Assembly (NCBI GenBank): GCA_036384915.1
Contig: DASVLJ010000066.1
Span: 1-13,265 of the forward strand
DNA from: PKWO01 sp036384915
GTDB lineage: Bacteria; Pseudomonadota; Gammaproteobacteria; Burkholderiales; Burkholderiaceae_D
Length of the DNA stretch: 13,265 bases
Direction: 5' to 3'
Shown: in pieces, positions 6,008-13,110 of the stretch
Layout of the letters: each line of letters starts with the position of its first letter
Position numbering within the stretch: the stretch's first letter is position 1
Position numbers and translations under genes: made by a program
Notes under the pieces: model-generated
Seen by the model: the letters and a program-made list of their open reading frames with translations, nothing else
Database searches by the model: none
What the model was told of the DNA's origin: nothing

Positions 6008-7279
6008 ATGCGTTTTCGTCGCCTGCTGGCATCCGGCTTTCTTGCCGCCGCTCTGTTATGGCATCCCGCAGCCGATGCGGAATCAGCCAGGCAGCATATC
6101 GAATTCTGGACCATGAGCTTGAAGCCCAAGTTCGTGCCTTACTTCGAAAACATCGTCAAACGTTACGAGGCGCAAAACCCCGGTGTCGAAATCGAGTGGG
6201 TCGACTTCCCGGGTGACTTGATCCAGACCAAGCTCGTCACGCGCATCGTCGCCGGTACGCCGCCGGCCTTGGTCAATCTCAACGTGCCCTGGGCCGACGA
6301 ATATGCGCGCGACGGCTTGATCGTGCCCGTTGACGCCATGATGGGCGAAGCCAGATCGCGCTACGTCAAGGCCGCCATCGACGACCTGACATTTTCCGGC
6401 AAGGTGTACGGCTTCCCACTATATAGCAACGTCACCGTCATAGCCTACAACACCGCGCTGTTCAAAGACGCCGGCATCGCGCGGCCGCCCCAAAGCCTCG
6501 ATGAACAACTGGAATTCTCCAAGCGCATTTTTGCCAAGACCGGCAAGCCGGGCTTTTCGCCCAGCCTGGCCAAGGCCGATGGCTTCCTCCTCGAGCAAGG
6601 CTTGCCCATCGTGGAAAACAATCGCGCCGTGTTCAATTCGCCGGCACATGTGGCCTTGGTGGAAAAGCTGCGCGATGCTTACCAGGCCGGCGGCATCCTG
6701 AAAGATGCCTTGTTCTCGGAAGACAATTTCCCCGCTGCGATCGCGGCCTACAACGGCGGACGCCTGGCGATGTTGTCCGCGCCGCCCACGGCCGTCAAGC
6801 GCATCGAGGCCGATGCCAGGGATATCTATGCCGTGACCGACATCGCACCTGCCCCCTTGGGGCCGACCGGCATGGCGGCGGGCGGCTGGTTGATCCACTT
6901 TGCCGTGCCCACGGGGATCAAGCCCGAACTGATGCCGGCCATCGCCAAGTTCGCCAGGTTTTTGACCGACGACGAAAATCAGCTCGAATTCGCCAGGGAA
7001 GCCAATGTATTTCCGATCACGGTGGCGGCGGCCAACGATCCTTATTTCCAGAAGCTGCCGACCAACGCCGATCCTTCGGCCAAGGCGGTAGCTATCGGCG
7101 CGCAGTCGATGAAGCGCTCGCGCACGCTGTATGTCGCCGGCATCGAGGATTACGATGAATTGCGGCGGGCGCTGGTCAACGCGATCGAGGCCGGTGTGAC
7201 AGGCACGCAGGACGTGAAGGCGGCATTGGATAACGCTGTCGCCATCTGGAATCGCAAACTTGCTGCGCAACATCACTGA
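6008..7279 (+). CDS. ABC sugar-binding protein, family 1 (CUT1)
   Basis: A 423-residue periplasmic binding protein. The signal peptide MRFRRLLASGFLAAALLW ends in a likely site after ADA at residue 24. The mature start IEFWTMSLKPKFVPYFENIV and the block PGVEIEWVDFPGDLIQTKLV are typical of family 1 extracellular solute-binding proteins, as are FSGKVYGFPLYSN and the late GGWLIHFAVP. No lipobox is seen, so it should be free in the periplasm. It should capture the sugar and dock on the permeases encoded next. Given the nag genes upstream, the likely ligand is GlcNAc or a short chitin-derived sugar; sequence alone does not settle monomer versus dimer. It starts 24 bp after the deaminase, after a GC-rich purine stretch, and ends 2 bp before the first permease. 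Confidence 0.88.
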   Translation: MRFRRLLASGFLAAALLWHPAADAESARQHIEFWTMSLKPKFVPYFENIVKRYEAQNPGVEIEWVDFPGDLIQTKLVTRIVAGTPPALVNLNVPWADEYARDGLIVPVDAMMGEARSRYVKAAIDDLTFSGKVYGFPLYSNVTVIAYNTALFKDAGIARPPQSLDEQLEFSKRIFAKTGKPGFSPSLAKADGFLLEQGLPIVENNRAVFNSPAHVALVEKLRDAYQAGGILKDALFSEDNFPAAIAAYNGGRLAMLSAPPTAVKRIEADARDIYAVTDIAPAPLGPTGMAAGGWLIHFAVPTGIKPELMPAIAKFARFLTDDENQLEFAREANVFPITVAAANDPYFQKLPTNADPSAKAVAIGAQSMKRSRTLYVAGIEDYDELRRALVNAIEAGVTGTQDVKAALDNAVAIWNRKLAAQHH

Positions 7280-7281
7280 GC

Positions 7282-8145
7282 ATGAAGCTGAAACAGACAC
7301 TGCAGGCCTATGTGTTCCTCGCTCCCGCGCTGGTGTTGTTTGCCGTGTTCTCGTTCTGGCCCGTCGGCTACGGCTCCTGGCTCGCCTTCACCGATTACAG
7401 CCTGATCAAGCCCTCGCATTTCGTCGGTCTCGACAACTTCCGCTACATCTTCAGCAACGAGATGTTCGTCACAGGCTTGAAGAACTCGCTGATGTTCCTC
7501 CTCATCGTGCCCGTGATCCAGGTTGGAGCCATCGGCCTCGCGGTCCTGGTCAACAACAAGCTGCCCGGCATCAAGCTGTTCCGCGCCGCCTTCTACGTAC
7601 CGGTGGTGACGACGATCTCCGTGGTCGGCATCATGTGGGGCTTCATGTTCCATGAGCAGGGGACGTTGAACTACGTGTTGATGCAATTGCGCCTGGTCCA
7701 CAAGCCCGTGGGCTGGCTTTCGGACGATTCGATCGCGCTGTTTGCCGTCATGTTCGTCACCGTCTGGCGCGGCTTGGGCTGGTATATGGTGATGTATCTC
7801 GCAGGGCTGCAAGGCATCCCGGCCGAGATGCAGGAAGCGGCGATCCTCGATGGCGCCAACCGCTGGCAGCGTTTCTGGAAAATCACCGTGCCCATGCTTC
7901 GCCCGACCATCATGGTCTGTTCCATCATGTCGGTACTGGCGGCCTTGAAGGCTTACCAGGAAGTCCTGGTCTTGACGCAGGGCGGCCCGCTCAACTCGAC
8001 CTTCACCGGGCTCTACTATGCATACGACCAGGGCTTGAAGCATTTGAAACTGCCGCGCGGCCTGGCGGCGAGTTTCGTCGTCTCGGTGATTTGCGTGGGC
8101 ATCATGCTGCTGTGCTTCCGCTACATCAAGCCCAAGCACAGGTGA
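7282..8145 (+). CDS. ABC sugar permease, MalF/UgpA type
   Basis: A 287-residue inner-membrane permease with about six helices. The N terminus (QAYVFLAPALVLFAVFSFWP) is the classic first helix of CUT1 MalF/UgpA-type subunits, followed by the periplasmic loop FVGLDNFRYIF. The cytoplasmic EAA loop at about 183-208 reads EMQEAAILDGANRWQRFWKI with VPMLRP after it, the surface that contacts the ATPase. The helix after it and LTQGGPLNSTF are also standard for the family. It pairs with the next gene product to form the channel. The start codon follows the binding-protein stop by 2 bp, so translation is probably coupled. Confidence 0.93.
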   Translation: MKLKQTLQAYVFLAPALVLFAVFSFWPVGYGSWLAFTDYSLIKPSHFVGLDNFRYIFSNEMFVTGLKNSLMFLLIVPVIQVGAIGLAVLVNNKLPGIKLFRAAFYVPVVTTISVVGIMWGFMFHEQGTLNYVLMQLRLVHKPVGWLSDDSIALFAVMFVTVWRGLGWYMVMYLAGLQGIPAEMQEAAILDGANRWQRFWKITVPMLRPTIMVCSIMSVLAALKAYQEVLVLTQGGPLNSTFTGLYYAYDQGLKHLKLPRGLAASFVVSVICVGIMLLCFRYIKPKHR

Positions 8146-8161
8146 GGCGATAGGTGAAACC

Positions 8162-8980
8162 ATGAAGCGCAGCTTTCCCTCTGTCATCGGCCACTACGCG
8201 GTCCTGTGCGCCATCGGCTTGGTCTGTATCTTCCCGTTTTGGTGGACCTTCGTCACGGCGGTCTCGACCGAAGGCAACATCTTCGCCTTCCCGCCGACGT
8301 TCTGGCCCAAGGCGCCAGCCTTGGACAACTTCGTCGAAGCCTTCCGCGTGATCCCGATCTGGGCTTTCTTCAAGAATTCCATCCTGATCACATTCTGGAC
8401 CGTGTTCTGGAAGCTGCTCCTGTGTTCTCTCGCGGCTTATCCGCTGGCACGCATGCAATTCCACGGCCGCAAGCTGGTGTTCGGCCTGATCCTGGCCACC
8501 ATGGTGATGCCCTCGGAAGTCAATTTCCTGGTCAACTTCATCACCGTCACCAAGCTTTCGCTGGTCGATACTTACACCGGTGTGATCCTGCCCAACATCA
8601 TTACGGCGGTGTCGATCCTGTTGCTCAAGCAAGCCTTCGAGGAAGTGCCGCAAGACTTGATCGACGCGGCGCGCGTTGACGGCGCCGGCGAATGGATCAT
8701 CTTCTGGCGCATCGTGTTGCCGCTGATCAGGCCCTGGCTCGCCACGGTCGGCACCCTCGCCACCGTCGAAGCCTGGAATGATTACATCTGGCCCTTCATC
8801 GTCATGAGCAAGCCCGACGAGTTTCCGCTCTCCGTCGGCGTACTGTACCTGTCGGGCACTTATGGCAGCAGCACCCGCGTGATCGCGGCGGGTACGGTTT
8901 TGACGATATTGCCGATGTTGGCGGTGTTCCTGTCCACGCAGCGTTTCTTCATGCGCGGCATGGACGGGGCGGTCAAGTGA
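8162..8980 (+). CDS. ABC sugar permease, MalG/UgpE type
   Basis: A 272-residue second permease with about six helices. The start MKRSFPSVIGHYAVLCAIGL leads into FPFWWTFVTAVSTE, the usual first helix and loop of MalG/UgpE-like subunits, followed by FWPKAPALDNFVEAF and the helix region AYPLARMQFHGRKLVFGLIL. Its EAA loop at about 162-187 reads DLIDAARVDGAGEWIIFWRI followed by VLPLIRP, and the C-terminal FFMRGMDGAVK matches the family ending (RGMTAGAVKG-like). It forms the channel with the preceding permease, 16 bp upstream. Substrate is inferred from the operon, not from the protein. Confidence 0.93.
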   Translation: MKRSFPSVIGHYAVLCAIGLVCIFPFWWTFVTAVSTEGNIFAFPPTFWPKAPALDNFVEAFRVIPIWAFFKNSILITFWTVFWKLLLCSLAAYPLARMQFHGRKLVFGLILATMVMPSEVNFLVNFITVTKLSLVDTYTGVILPNIITAVSILLLKQAFEEVPQDLIDAARVDGAGEWIIFWRIVLPLIRPWLATVGTLATVEAWNDYIWPFIVMSKPDEFPLSVGVLYLSGTYGSSTRVIAAGTVLTILPMLAVFLSTQRFFMRGMDGAVK

Positions 8981-9000
8981 TGGCTTTCGGGGAATAGGAC

Positions 9001-10098
9001 ATGGCGGCGCTACAGATCAAGAATATCGTCAAGCACTACGACAACGGTGTGCCCGTGATCAAGGGTATCGACCTTGAGATCGCCGATGGCGAATTCGTCG
9101 TTTTCGTCGGGCCTTCGGGGTGCGGTAAATCCACGCTGCTGCGCATGATCGCCGGCCTGGAGCAGATCACGGGCGGCGAATTGCTGATCGACGGCAAGCT
9201 CGCCAACAATGTGCCGCCAGCCGAGCGCGGCTTGGCCATGGTGTTCCAGTCCTACGCGCTCTATCCACACATGTCGGTGCATGAGAATATGGCCTTCGCC
9301 TTGAAGCTGGCCGGCAAGAAACGCGCCGAGATCGACGCGGCCGTGCAAAAGGCGGCGCAGATTTTGCAGATCGAGCATCTGCTGCAACGCAAGCCGAAGG
9401 ATTTATCGGGCGGCCAGCGCCAGCGCGTGGCAATCGGCCGCGCCATCGTACGCAAGCCCAGCGTGTTCCTGTTCGACGAGCCATTGTCGAATCTCGATGC
9501 GAGCCTGCGCGTGCAGATGCGCGTGGAACTTTCACGGCTGCACCAGGAATTGAAGACCACCATGATTTACGTCACGCACGACCAGGTCGAAGCGATGACC
9601 CTGGGTGACCGTATCGTGGTGTTCAATGGCGGCCATATCGAGCAGGTCGGGACACCGCTGGAGCTGTACAACCGTCCTGGCAATATGTTTGTCGCGGGTT
9701 TTCTCGGCTCGCCGAAGATGAATTTCCTGGCTTGCGAGGTAGTGTCGGCTGCGGCAGACAGTGTCGCGTTGAAGCTTGTCGGAGGAGGTGTGGTGCGTGC
9801 GCAAGTCGATGGCAGTGCCTTGTCCGTCAACGCGGCAGCGACCTTGGGTGTTCGTGCGGAACATATCGGCTTGGGCGAGGCGGGGGCATCGAATTCGGTA
9901 CCCGCAAAGGTCGGCCATGTCGAGCATCTGGGCGACGTCAGCATCGTCTATGCGCAGGTCGATGGCATGAGCGAGATGCTGGCGTTGAAACAGAGCGGCG
10001 GTGCGACGCATAAGCCCGGTGACGCGATTGCCGTATATTTGCCGGCCGAGCATTGCCATGTGTTTGACAACACTGGAAAAGCTTGCCCAAAGAAGTAG
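9001..10098 (+). CDS. Sugar ABC transporter ATPase, UgpC/MsmK/MalK type
   Basis: A 365-residue ATPase that powers the CUT1 importer. The nucleotide-binding domain has Walker A GPSGCGKST at 37-45, the Q loop VFQSYALYPHMSV (Q83), the signature LSGGQRQRVAIGRA from 135, Walker B FLFDEPLSNLDA (D159, E160) and the switch histidine in VTHDQ (H193). Residues from about 235 form the MalK-like regulatory OB-fold domain, including LGVRAEHIGL and the end VYLPAEHCHVFD. Length is normal for the family. It begins 20 bp after the permease and closes the operon; its stop codon touches a hairpin. Such ATPases are sometimes shared by several sugar importers, so it may serve more than this one. Confidence 0.95.
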   Translation: MAALQIKNIVKHYDNGVPVIKGIDLEIADGEFVVFVGPSGCGKSTLLRMIAGLEQITGGELLIDGKLANNVPPAERGLAMVFQSYALYPHMSVHENMAFALKLAGKKRAEIDAAVQKAAQILQIEHLLQRKPKDLSGGQRQRVAIGRAIVRKPSVFLFDEPLSNLDASLRVQMRVELSRLHQELKTTMIYVTHDQVEAMTLGDRIVVFNGGHIEQVGTPLELYNRPGNMFVAGFLGSPKMNFLACEVVSAAADSVALKLVGGGVVRAQVDGSALSVNAAATLGVRAEHIGLGEAGASNSVPAKVGHVEHLGDVSIVYAQVDGMSEMLALKQSGGATHKPGDAIAVYLPAEHCHVFDNTGKACPKK

Positions 10099-10118
10099 AC
10101 TGGAACGCAATCCAGTCT
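10097..10118 (+). terminator. Hairpin at the end of the nag operon
   Basis: AGACTGGA (10097-10104) and TCCAGTCT (10111-10118) form a perfect 8-bp stem with a 6-nt loop. It overlaps the last two bases of the ATPase stop codon and is followed by TGTGTC rather than a clean T run. It is probably a weak or partial terminator, or a 3' stability structure, so some read-through into the small genes downstream is possible. Confidence 0.5.
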
Positions 10119-10168
10119 TGTGTCATCATGCGCGGTAGCGATGGGACTTCCACCAGCCTTTGATACCC

Positions 10169-10363
10169 ATGACCAAGTCAATCAAGCAGGCAGCCACGTT
10201 GGCTCAACTTCGAGCGAGTTTCATAGCCGATGCGCAAGCCGCGTTAAACCAGATGCGGGACTCGGGCAAAGGCTATGACGCCGATGAAGTTATGGCATAC
10301 ATTCGAGCGCGTATTGCGGGTAACGAGGCCGTAAAGCCAAAACTCGGATCGTGGCAGGCTTAG
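10169..10363 (+). CDS. Small antitoxin-like protein (orphan)
   Basis: A 64-residue protein. A helical N-terminal half (QAATLAQLRASFIADAQAAL) is followed by DSGKGYDADEVMAYIRARIAGNEAVKPK and a tail ending in W. The pattern of a charged helix, a short G-containing turn, an acidic helix with AYI.AR, and a proline-containing tail is reminiscent of small antitoxins of RelE/ParE-type modules, but I cannot assign a family. I see no RelE/ParE-like toxin next to it. I chose the ATG at 10169; a TTG at 10160 in frame would add three residues, and neither has a strong ribosome site. It is separated from the ATPase by a hairpin and about 70 bp. Coding status is moderately supported by composition and stop placement. 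Confidence 0.5.
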   Translation: MTKSIKQAATLAQLRASFIADAQAALNQMRDSGKGYDADEVMAYIRARIAGNEAVKPKLGSWQA

Positions 10364-10446
10364 CTACATTCTCTGTTCTCGACTATGAATAGCTCACCGA
10401 CTTTTCTTCAAATAATTCTGTCAACTCTGTCAGGAGGGCGGCACGC

Positions 10447-10707
10447 ATGTCATATCTGACTTACGAAGCCTACCTCGACGAGGTAACAACGCTCCTCACC
10501 GAGCTTTACGATCTCGACGACGCGGCGGCCATCAAGCTCGTGGTCGATGCGCAGGAAGACGACTTCTTCACGCTGCATGACGACCATACCGAAATGCGCA
10601 CCCTCGAGCGCGCGCAGGAGGATGCGGTAACGCTATTCGAGGCCAGGGAAAACCGGGTGCAAACCCAGAAAAAGCAGCAGCAACGGTCGCATAAAAGGAA
10701 AATGTAG
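10447..10707 (+). CDS. Small acidic protein of unknown function
   Basis: An 86-residue cytoplasmic protein without signal peptide or membrane segment. The first two thirds are strongly acidic and predicted helical (YEAYLDEVTTLLTELYDLDD, then LVVDAQEDDFFTLHDDHTEM), and the tail is basic and glutamine-rich (QTQKKQQQRSHKRKM), giving a clear charge split. A very good ribosome site, AGGAGG at 10432-10437, lies 9 bp before the ATG, which strongly supports translation. I believe similar short proteins occur in related Burkholderiales, from memory only, and none I know has a function. It sits 83 bp after the antitoxin-like gene, converging on cinA. Confidence 0.7.
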   Translation: MSYLTYEAYLDEVTTLLTELYDLDDAAAIKLVVDAQEDDFFTLHDDHTEMRTLERAQEDAVTLFEARENRVQTQKKQQQRSHKRKM

Positions 10708-10720
10708 GTTGTGCCGGGCC

Positions 10721-10757
10721 GCGCAGGCCAAGCCTGGCGAAGCCAACAAGCCTGCGC
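10721..10757. terminator. Possible bidirectional hairpin between convergent genes
   Basis: GCGCAGGC (10721-10728) and GCCTGCGC (10750-10757) form 8-bp arms around a 21-nt loop that has a small palindrome of its own. It lies in the 120-bp gap between the 86-residue gene and the end of cinA, where a shared terminator would be expected, but neither side has a T run. Confidence 0.3.
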
Positions 10758-10827
10758 CTTCATGAAGGCAGCCGGATTTGCGCAACTACCAAAGACGGGC
10801 TTCACTTGCGTGGCGCCAACCTGTCTG

Positions 10828-11316
10828 TCATTTCACTTGCTCGATCAACCGCAACAAACCTTTCAAAGCCAGCACCACAGTCTGCTGCCGCACCGCCTGC
10901 CTGTCGCCTGCAAACACGTGCCGCTCGGTGTGCGTGTGGTCTCCCTTGGCCCAGCCGAAGCAGACCGTGCCGACCGGCTTGCCCGGTACGGCGCCGCCGG
11001 GGCCGGCGATGCCGGTAGTGGACAGGCTGACGTGCGCATTGCTATTGGCCAGTGCGCCGATGGCCATGGCTTCGGCGATTTCCTCGCTGACTGCACCGTG
11101 CTGGGCCAGCAGGGCGGCAGGCACCTCGAGCATTTCGGTCTTGGACGCGTTGGAGTAGGTGATGAAGCCGCAGTCGAACCACTCCGACGAGCCGGCGATA
11201 TCGGTAATGGCCTGAGCCACGCCGCCGCCGGTGCAGGATTCAGCGGTGGCCAGCAGGAGGCCGCGTTCTTTCAGGGCTTGTCCGACTAGGGTGGACAATT
11301 CGCGCAGGTCTTCCAT
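10828..11316 (-). CDS. pncC: Nicotinamide-nucleotide amidohydrolase, PncC/CinA C-terminal type
   Basis: A 162-residue stand-alone CinA C-terminal domain. It hydrolyses nicotinamide mononucleotide to nicotinate mononucleotide and ammonia, recycling pyridine nucleotide in the cytoplasm. Diagnostic blocks are LLATAESCTGGGVAQAITDI near 21-40, FITYSNASKTEMLEV, the segment HGAVSEEIAEAMA, and STTGIAGPGGAVPGKPVGTV. Length equals E. coli PncC-type proteins, and the N-terminal molybdopterin-like domain of full CinA is absent. I start it at the ATG at 11316, which has an AGGAGA ribosome site; a longer frame upstream encodes low-complexity residues not typical of the family. It follows pgpA with a 73-bp gap that may hold its own promoter. 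Confidence 0.93.
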   Translation of the reverse strand: MEDLRELSTLVGQALKERGLLLATAESCTGGGVAQAITDIAGSSEWFDCGFITYSNASKTEMLEVPAALLAQHGAVSEEIAEAMAIGALANSNAHVSLSTTGIAGPGGAVPGKPVGTVCFGWAKGDHTHTERHVFAGDRQAVRQQTVVLALKGLLRLIEQVK

Positions 11317-11344
11317 GGCTGTCTCCTGATGTCTCGTTAGGGAC

Positions 11345-11350
11345 AGTATA
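11345..11350 (-). promoter_or_regulatory. Possible -10 box for pncC
   Basis: On the minus strand this reads TATACT, five of six matches to the sigma70 -10, placing a start about 22 nt before the pncC ATG and its AGGAGA site. No good -35 is found at the normal distance, so pncC may simply be read through from thiL-pgpA. Confidence 0.25.
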
Positions 11351-11389
11351 AGGAATCCTGCGCCGCTTGGGTGAGGTGCTGCGGATTTG

Positions 11390-11914
11390 CTACATGGCAC
11401 GCCACAAGGCAAACACCAGCAGCGTATAAAACGCCGCCACGATGTCATCCCACATGACGCCGAAGCCGCCCTTGAAACGTTTGTCGAAATAACCGATCGG
11501 CGGCGGTTTGACCATGTCGAACACGCGGAACCACAAGAAGGCCCAACACTGGGTTTGCCAACCGGCCGGCATCAGCAGCACCAGCACCAGCCAGAAGGCG
11601 ATGATCTCGTCCCATACCATACTGCCGTGGTCCGGGGCACCGAGGTCGCGCCCGGTCTTGGCGCAGGCGGCCACGCCGACAACGAAGCCGACGGCGATGA
11701 TGATGAGCCAGTTCAGCGGGGTGAACAGCCTGGGCCAGGCTACGGTGAAGGCGTCATAGCACAGCCAGGCGAATAGCGTTCCTGCCGTGCCCGGCATGAT
11801 CGGCGAGAGGCCGCTGCCGAAGCCTTGGGCCAGGATGCGGGCCGGGTGGGCCAGCATAAAGCGCGGCGATGGCTTGCCTGCGGATGCATGGCGGCCGGAT
11901 TCGAGTGTAGTCAT
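11390..11914 (-). CDS. pgpA: Phosphatidylglycerophosphatase A
   Basis: A 174-residue inner-membrane enzyme that removes phosphate from phosphatidylglycerol-phosphate in phospholipid synthesis. Family blocks are FGSGLSPIMPGTAGTLFAWL, the acidic motif VWDEIIAFWLVLVLL, and the cytoplasmic FFWFR-like segment FLWFRVFDMVKPPPIGYFDK followed by GGFGVMWDDIVAAFYT. About three to four hydrophobic segments are seen. Its ATG overlaps the thiL stop as ATGA (11911-11914), and no ribosome site is visible, so it is very likely translated by coupling to thiL. The start could be a few residues inside (MLAHPARILA), but the overlap favours the longer form. Confidence 0.93.
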   Translation of the reverse strand: MTTLESGRHASAGKPSPRFMLAHPARILAQGFGSGLSPIMPGTAGTLFAWLCYDAFTVAWPRLFTPLNWLIIIAVGFVVGVAACAKTGRDLGAPDHGSMVWDEIIAFWLVLVLLMPAGWQTQCWAFLWFRVFDMVKPPPIGYFDKRFKGGFGVMWDDIVAAFYTLLVFALWRAM

Positions 11915-12879
11915 GAAGAGCGGAAATGGTCGAAGGAAGTTGCCGCCACGGTTAGCGGTTGGCCGTCGCGGTCGGTCAGGAGCAAGCCCGGTTCGGCGCC
12001 GATGTTGCCTACGCGCGTGACGGCAACCCGCGCAGCGGCACCCGCGGCAAGCACTTCGGCGCGTTTGTCTTGCGGTGCAGTGAAGCAGAGCTCATAGTCG
12101 TCGCCGCCGGCCAGTGCGAAGCGGCGGCGCAAGTCTTGCTCGCGCTGTGCCAGCACGGGACCGACGGGCAGCGCGTCGACATTGATGCTGGCGCCGACAT
12201 TCGAGCGATCGAGAATGTGCTGCAGGTCGCCGCGCAAGCCGTCGGAAATGTCGATCGCGGCATGCGCAATGCCGCGCAGCCTCGTGCCCAGTTCCACGCG
12301 CGGCGTGGGCTGGTGCATGCGTACGGCGGCAAGGTCCAGCGCGGTGCTGTCGAGTTCTATTTCGCCGAGATAGCCGGCCAATGCCAGCCGCGCATCGCCC
12401 AATGTGCCTGAGATCCAGATGTCGTCGCCCGCTCGCGCGCGGTCGCGCCGTAGTGCATCCTGCGCCGGCACTTCGCCGAACACAGTGATGCAGATATTCA
12501 AGGGGCCCTTGGTCGTGTCGCCTCCGATCAATTCGCAATCGTGTTCGTCGGCCAAGGCCAGCATGCCTTGCGAGAATGCCGCGAGCCAGGCTTCATCCGC
12601 TTCGGGCAGGGCGAGCGCCAACGTGAAGGCCAGCGGCTTGGCCCCCATCGCCGCGAGATCGGAGAGATTGACGGCCAGGCATTTGTGCCCGAGTGCGCGT
12701 GGTTCTGCGCCGGCAAAGAAGTGCCGCCCCTCAACCAGCATGTCGGTCGATACTGCCAGTTGCATGCCGGGACCAGGAGTGAGCAAGGCGCAGTCGTCGC
12801 CAACGCCCAAGGCCAGCCGCTCGCTACGGCGGACGGGGCGGGTGAAGTAATCGGCGATCAACTGGAATTCGGAAGGCAT
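11911..12879 (-). CDS. thiL: Thiamine-monophosphate kinase
   Basis: A 322-residue ATP-dependent kinase making thiamine diphosphate from thiamine monophosphate, a final step of cofactor synthesis. The order of motifs is standard: FQLIADYF at 5-12, the metal-binding LGVGDDCALL (D28, D29), VSTDMLVEGRHFF (D46), AVNLSDLAAMGAKPLAF, GGDTTKGPLNICITVFGEV, AAIDISDGLRGDLQHIL and GGDDYELCFTAP. I chose the ATG at 12879, since MPSEFQLI is the normal family N terminus; a TTG at 12948 would add 23 residues unlike the family. No ribosome site precedes the chosen ATG, which is discussed as a finding. It is the first gene of a minus-strand thiL-pgpA-pncC unit. Confidence 0.95.
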   Translation of the reverse strand: MPSEFQLIADYFTRPVRRSERLALGVGDDCALLTPGPGMQLAVSTDMLVEGRHFFAGAEPRALGHKCLAVNLSDLAAMGAKPLAFTLALALPEADEAWLAAFSQGMLALADEHDCELIGGDTTKGPLNICITVFGEVPAQDALRRDRARAGDDIWISGTLGDARLALAGYLGEIELDSTALDLAAVRMHQPTPRVELGTRLRGIAHAAIDISDGLRGDLQHILDRSNVGASINVDALPVGPVLAQREQDLRRRFALAGGDDYELCFTAPQDKRAEVLAAGAAARVAVTRVGNIGAEPGLLLTDRDGQPLTVAATSFDHFRSS

Positions 12880-12885
12880 GTCGGC

Positions 12886-12891
12886 ATTGTA
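12886..12891 (-). promoter_or_regulatory. Candidate -10 box of thiL, very close to its ATG
   Basis: On the minus strand this reads TACAAT, preceded by CTG, and ends only 6 nt before the thiL ATG. A transcript starting at the usual distance would begin at or near the A of the start codon, giving a leaderless message. The -35 region is weak. Confidence 0.3.
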
Positions 12892-12964
12892 CAGAATGGC
12901 GTTTGATAGATCGCCGCAGAAAGCTGAGGGAAAGGAGAACTGCGGCAAAATAGGTGGTTCTTAT

Positions 12965-13034
12965 TTGTTTGCAACTATGCAATAACCTGCCTACCGATAA
13001 CCTTTATGCAGGAAATGCATCATAGTGCAAACAA
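12965..13034. repeat. Long imperfect inverted repeat with TGCA motifs, thiL-maeB gap
   Basis: The left arm TTGTTTGCAACTATGCAA (12965-12982) and right arm TGCATCATAGTGCAAACAA (13016-13034) pair with a one-base and a two-base bulge. An inner CCTGC (12986-12990) and GCAGG (13008-13012) add five pairs. TGCA occurs five times in the dyad, and TTGCA-ACTA-TGCAA is a smaller palindrome within the left arm. It lies 30 to 100 bp upstream of the maeB -10 box and has no terminator-like T run, so a regulator binding region is the best reading. Confidence 0.5.
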
Positions 13035-13061
13035 TTAGGCATCAATGCCACTTTACCGCTC

Positions 13062-13070
13062 TGCTAGAAT
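13062..13070 (+). promoter_or_regulatory. Extended -10 promoter of maeB
   Basis: TGCTAGAAT fits the extended -10 pattern TGnTATAAT with one mismatch in the hexamer. No strong -35 is present at 16-18 bp, which is acceptable for extended -10 promoters, especially if an activator binds the dyad just upstream. The start would be near 13077, about 34 nt before the maeB ATG. Confidence 0.5.
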
Positions 13071-13110
13071 GAAAAGCTTTCCGACAACATCGACGACACA
13101 GGCGGCATAC

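Noticed and set aside
7273..8187. A minus-strand open frame of about 304 codons opposite the first permease
   Set aside because: Its product is full of His, Asp and Gln without hydrophobic core patterns, a typical antisense image of a membrane protein gene.
10711..11289. A + strand 192-codon frame opposite pncC
   Set aside because: It is antisense to a clearly recognisable PncC protein and begins at a GTG/TTG-type codon without a ribosome site.
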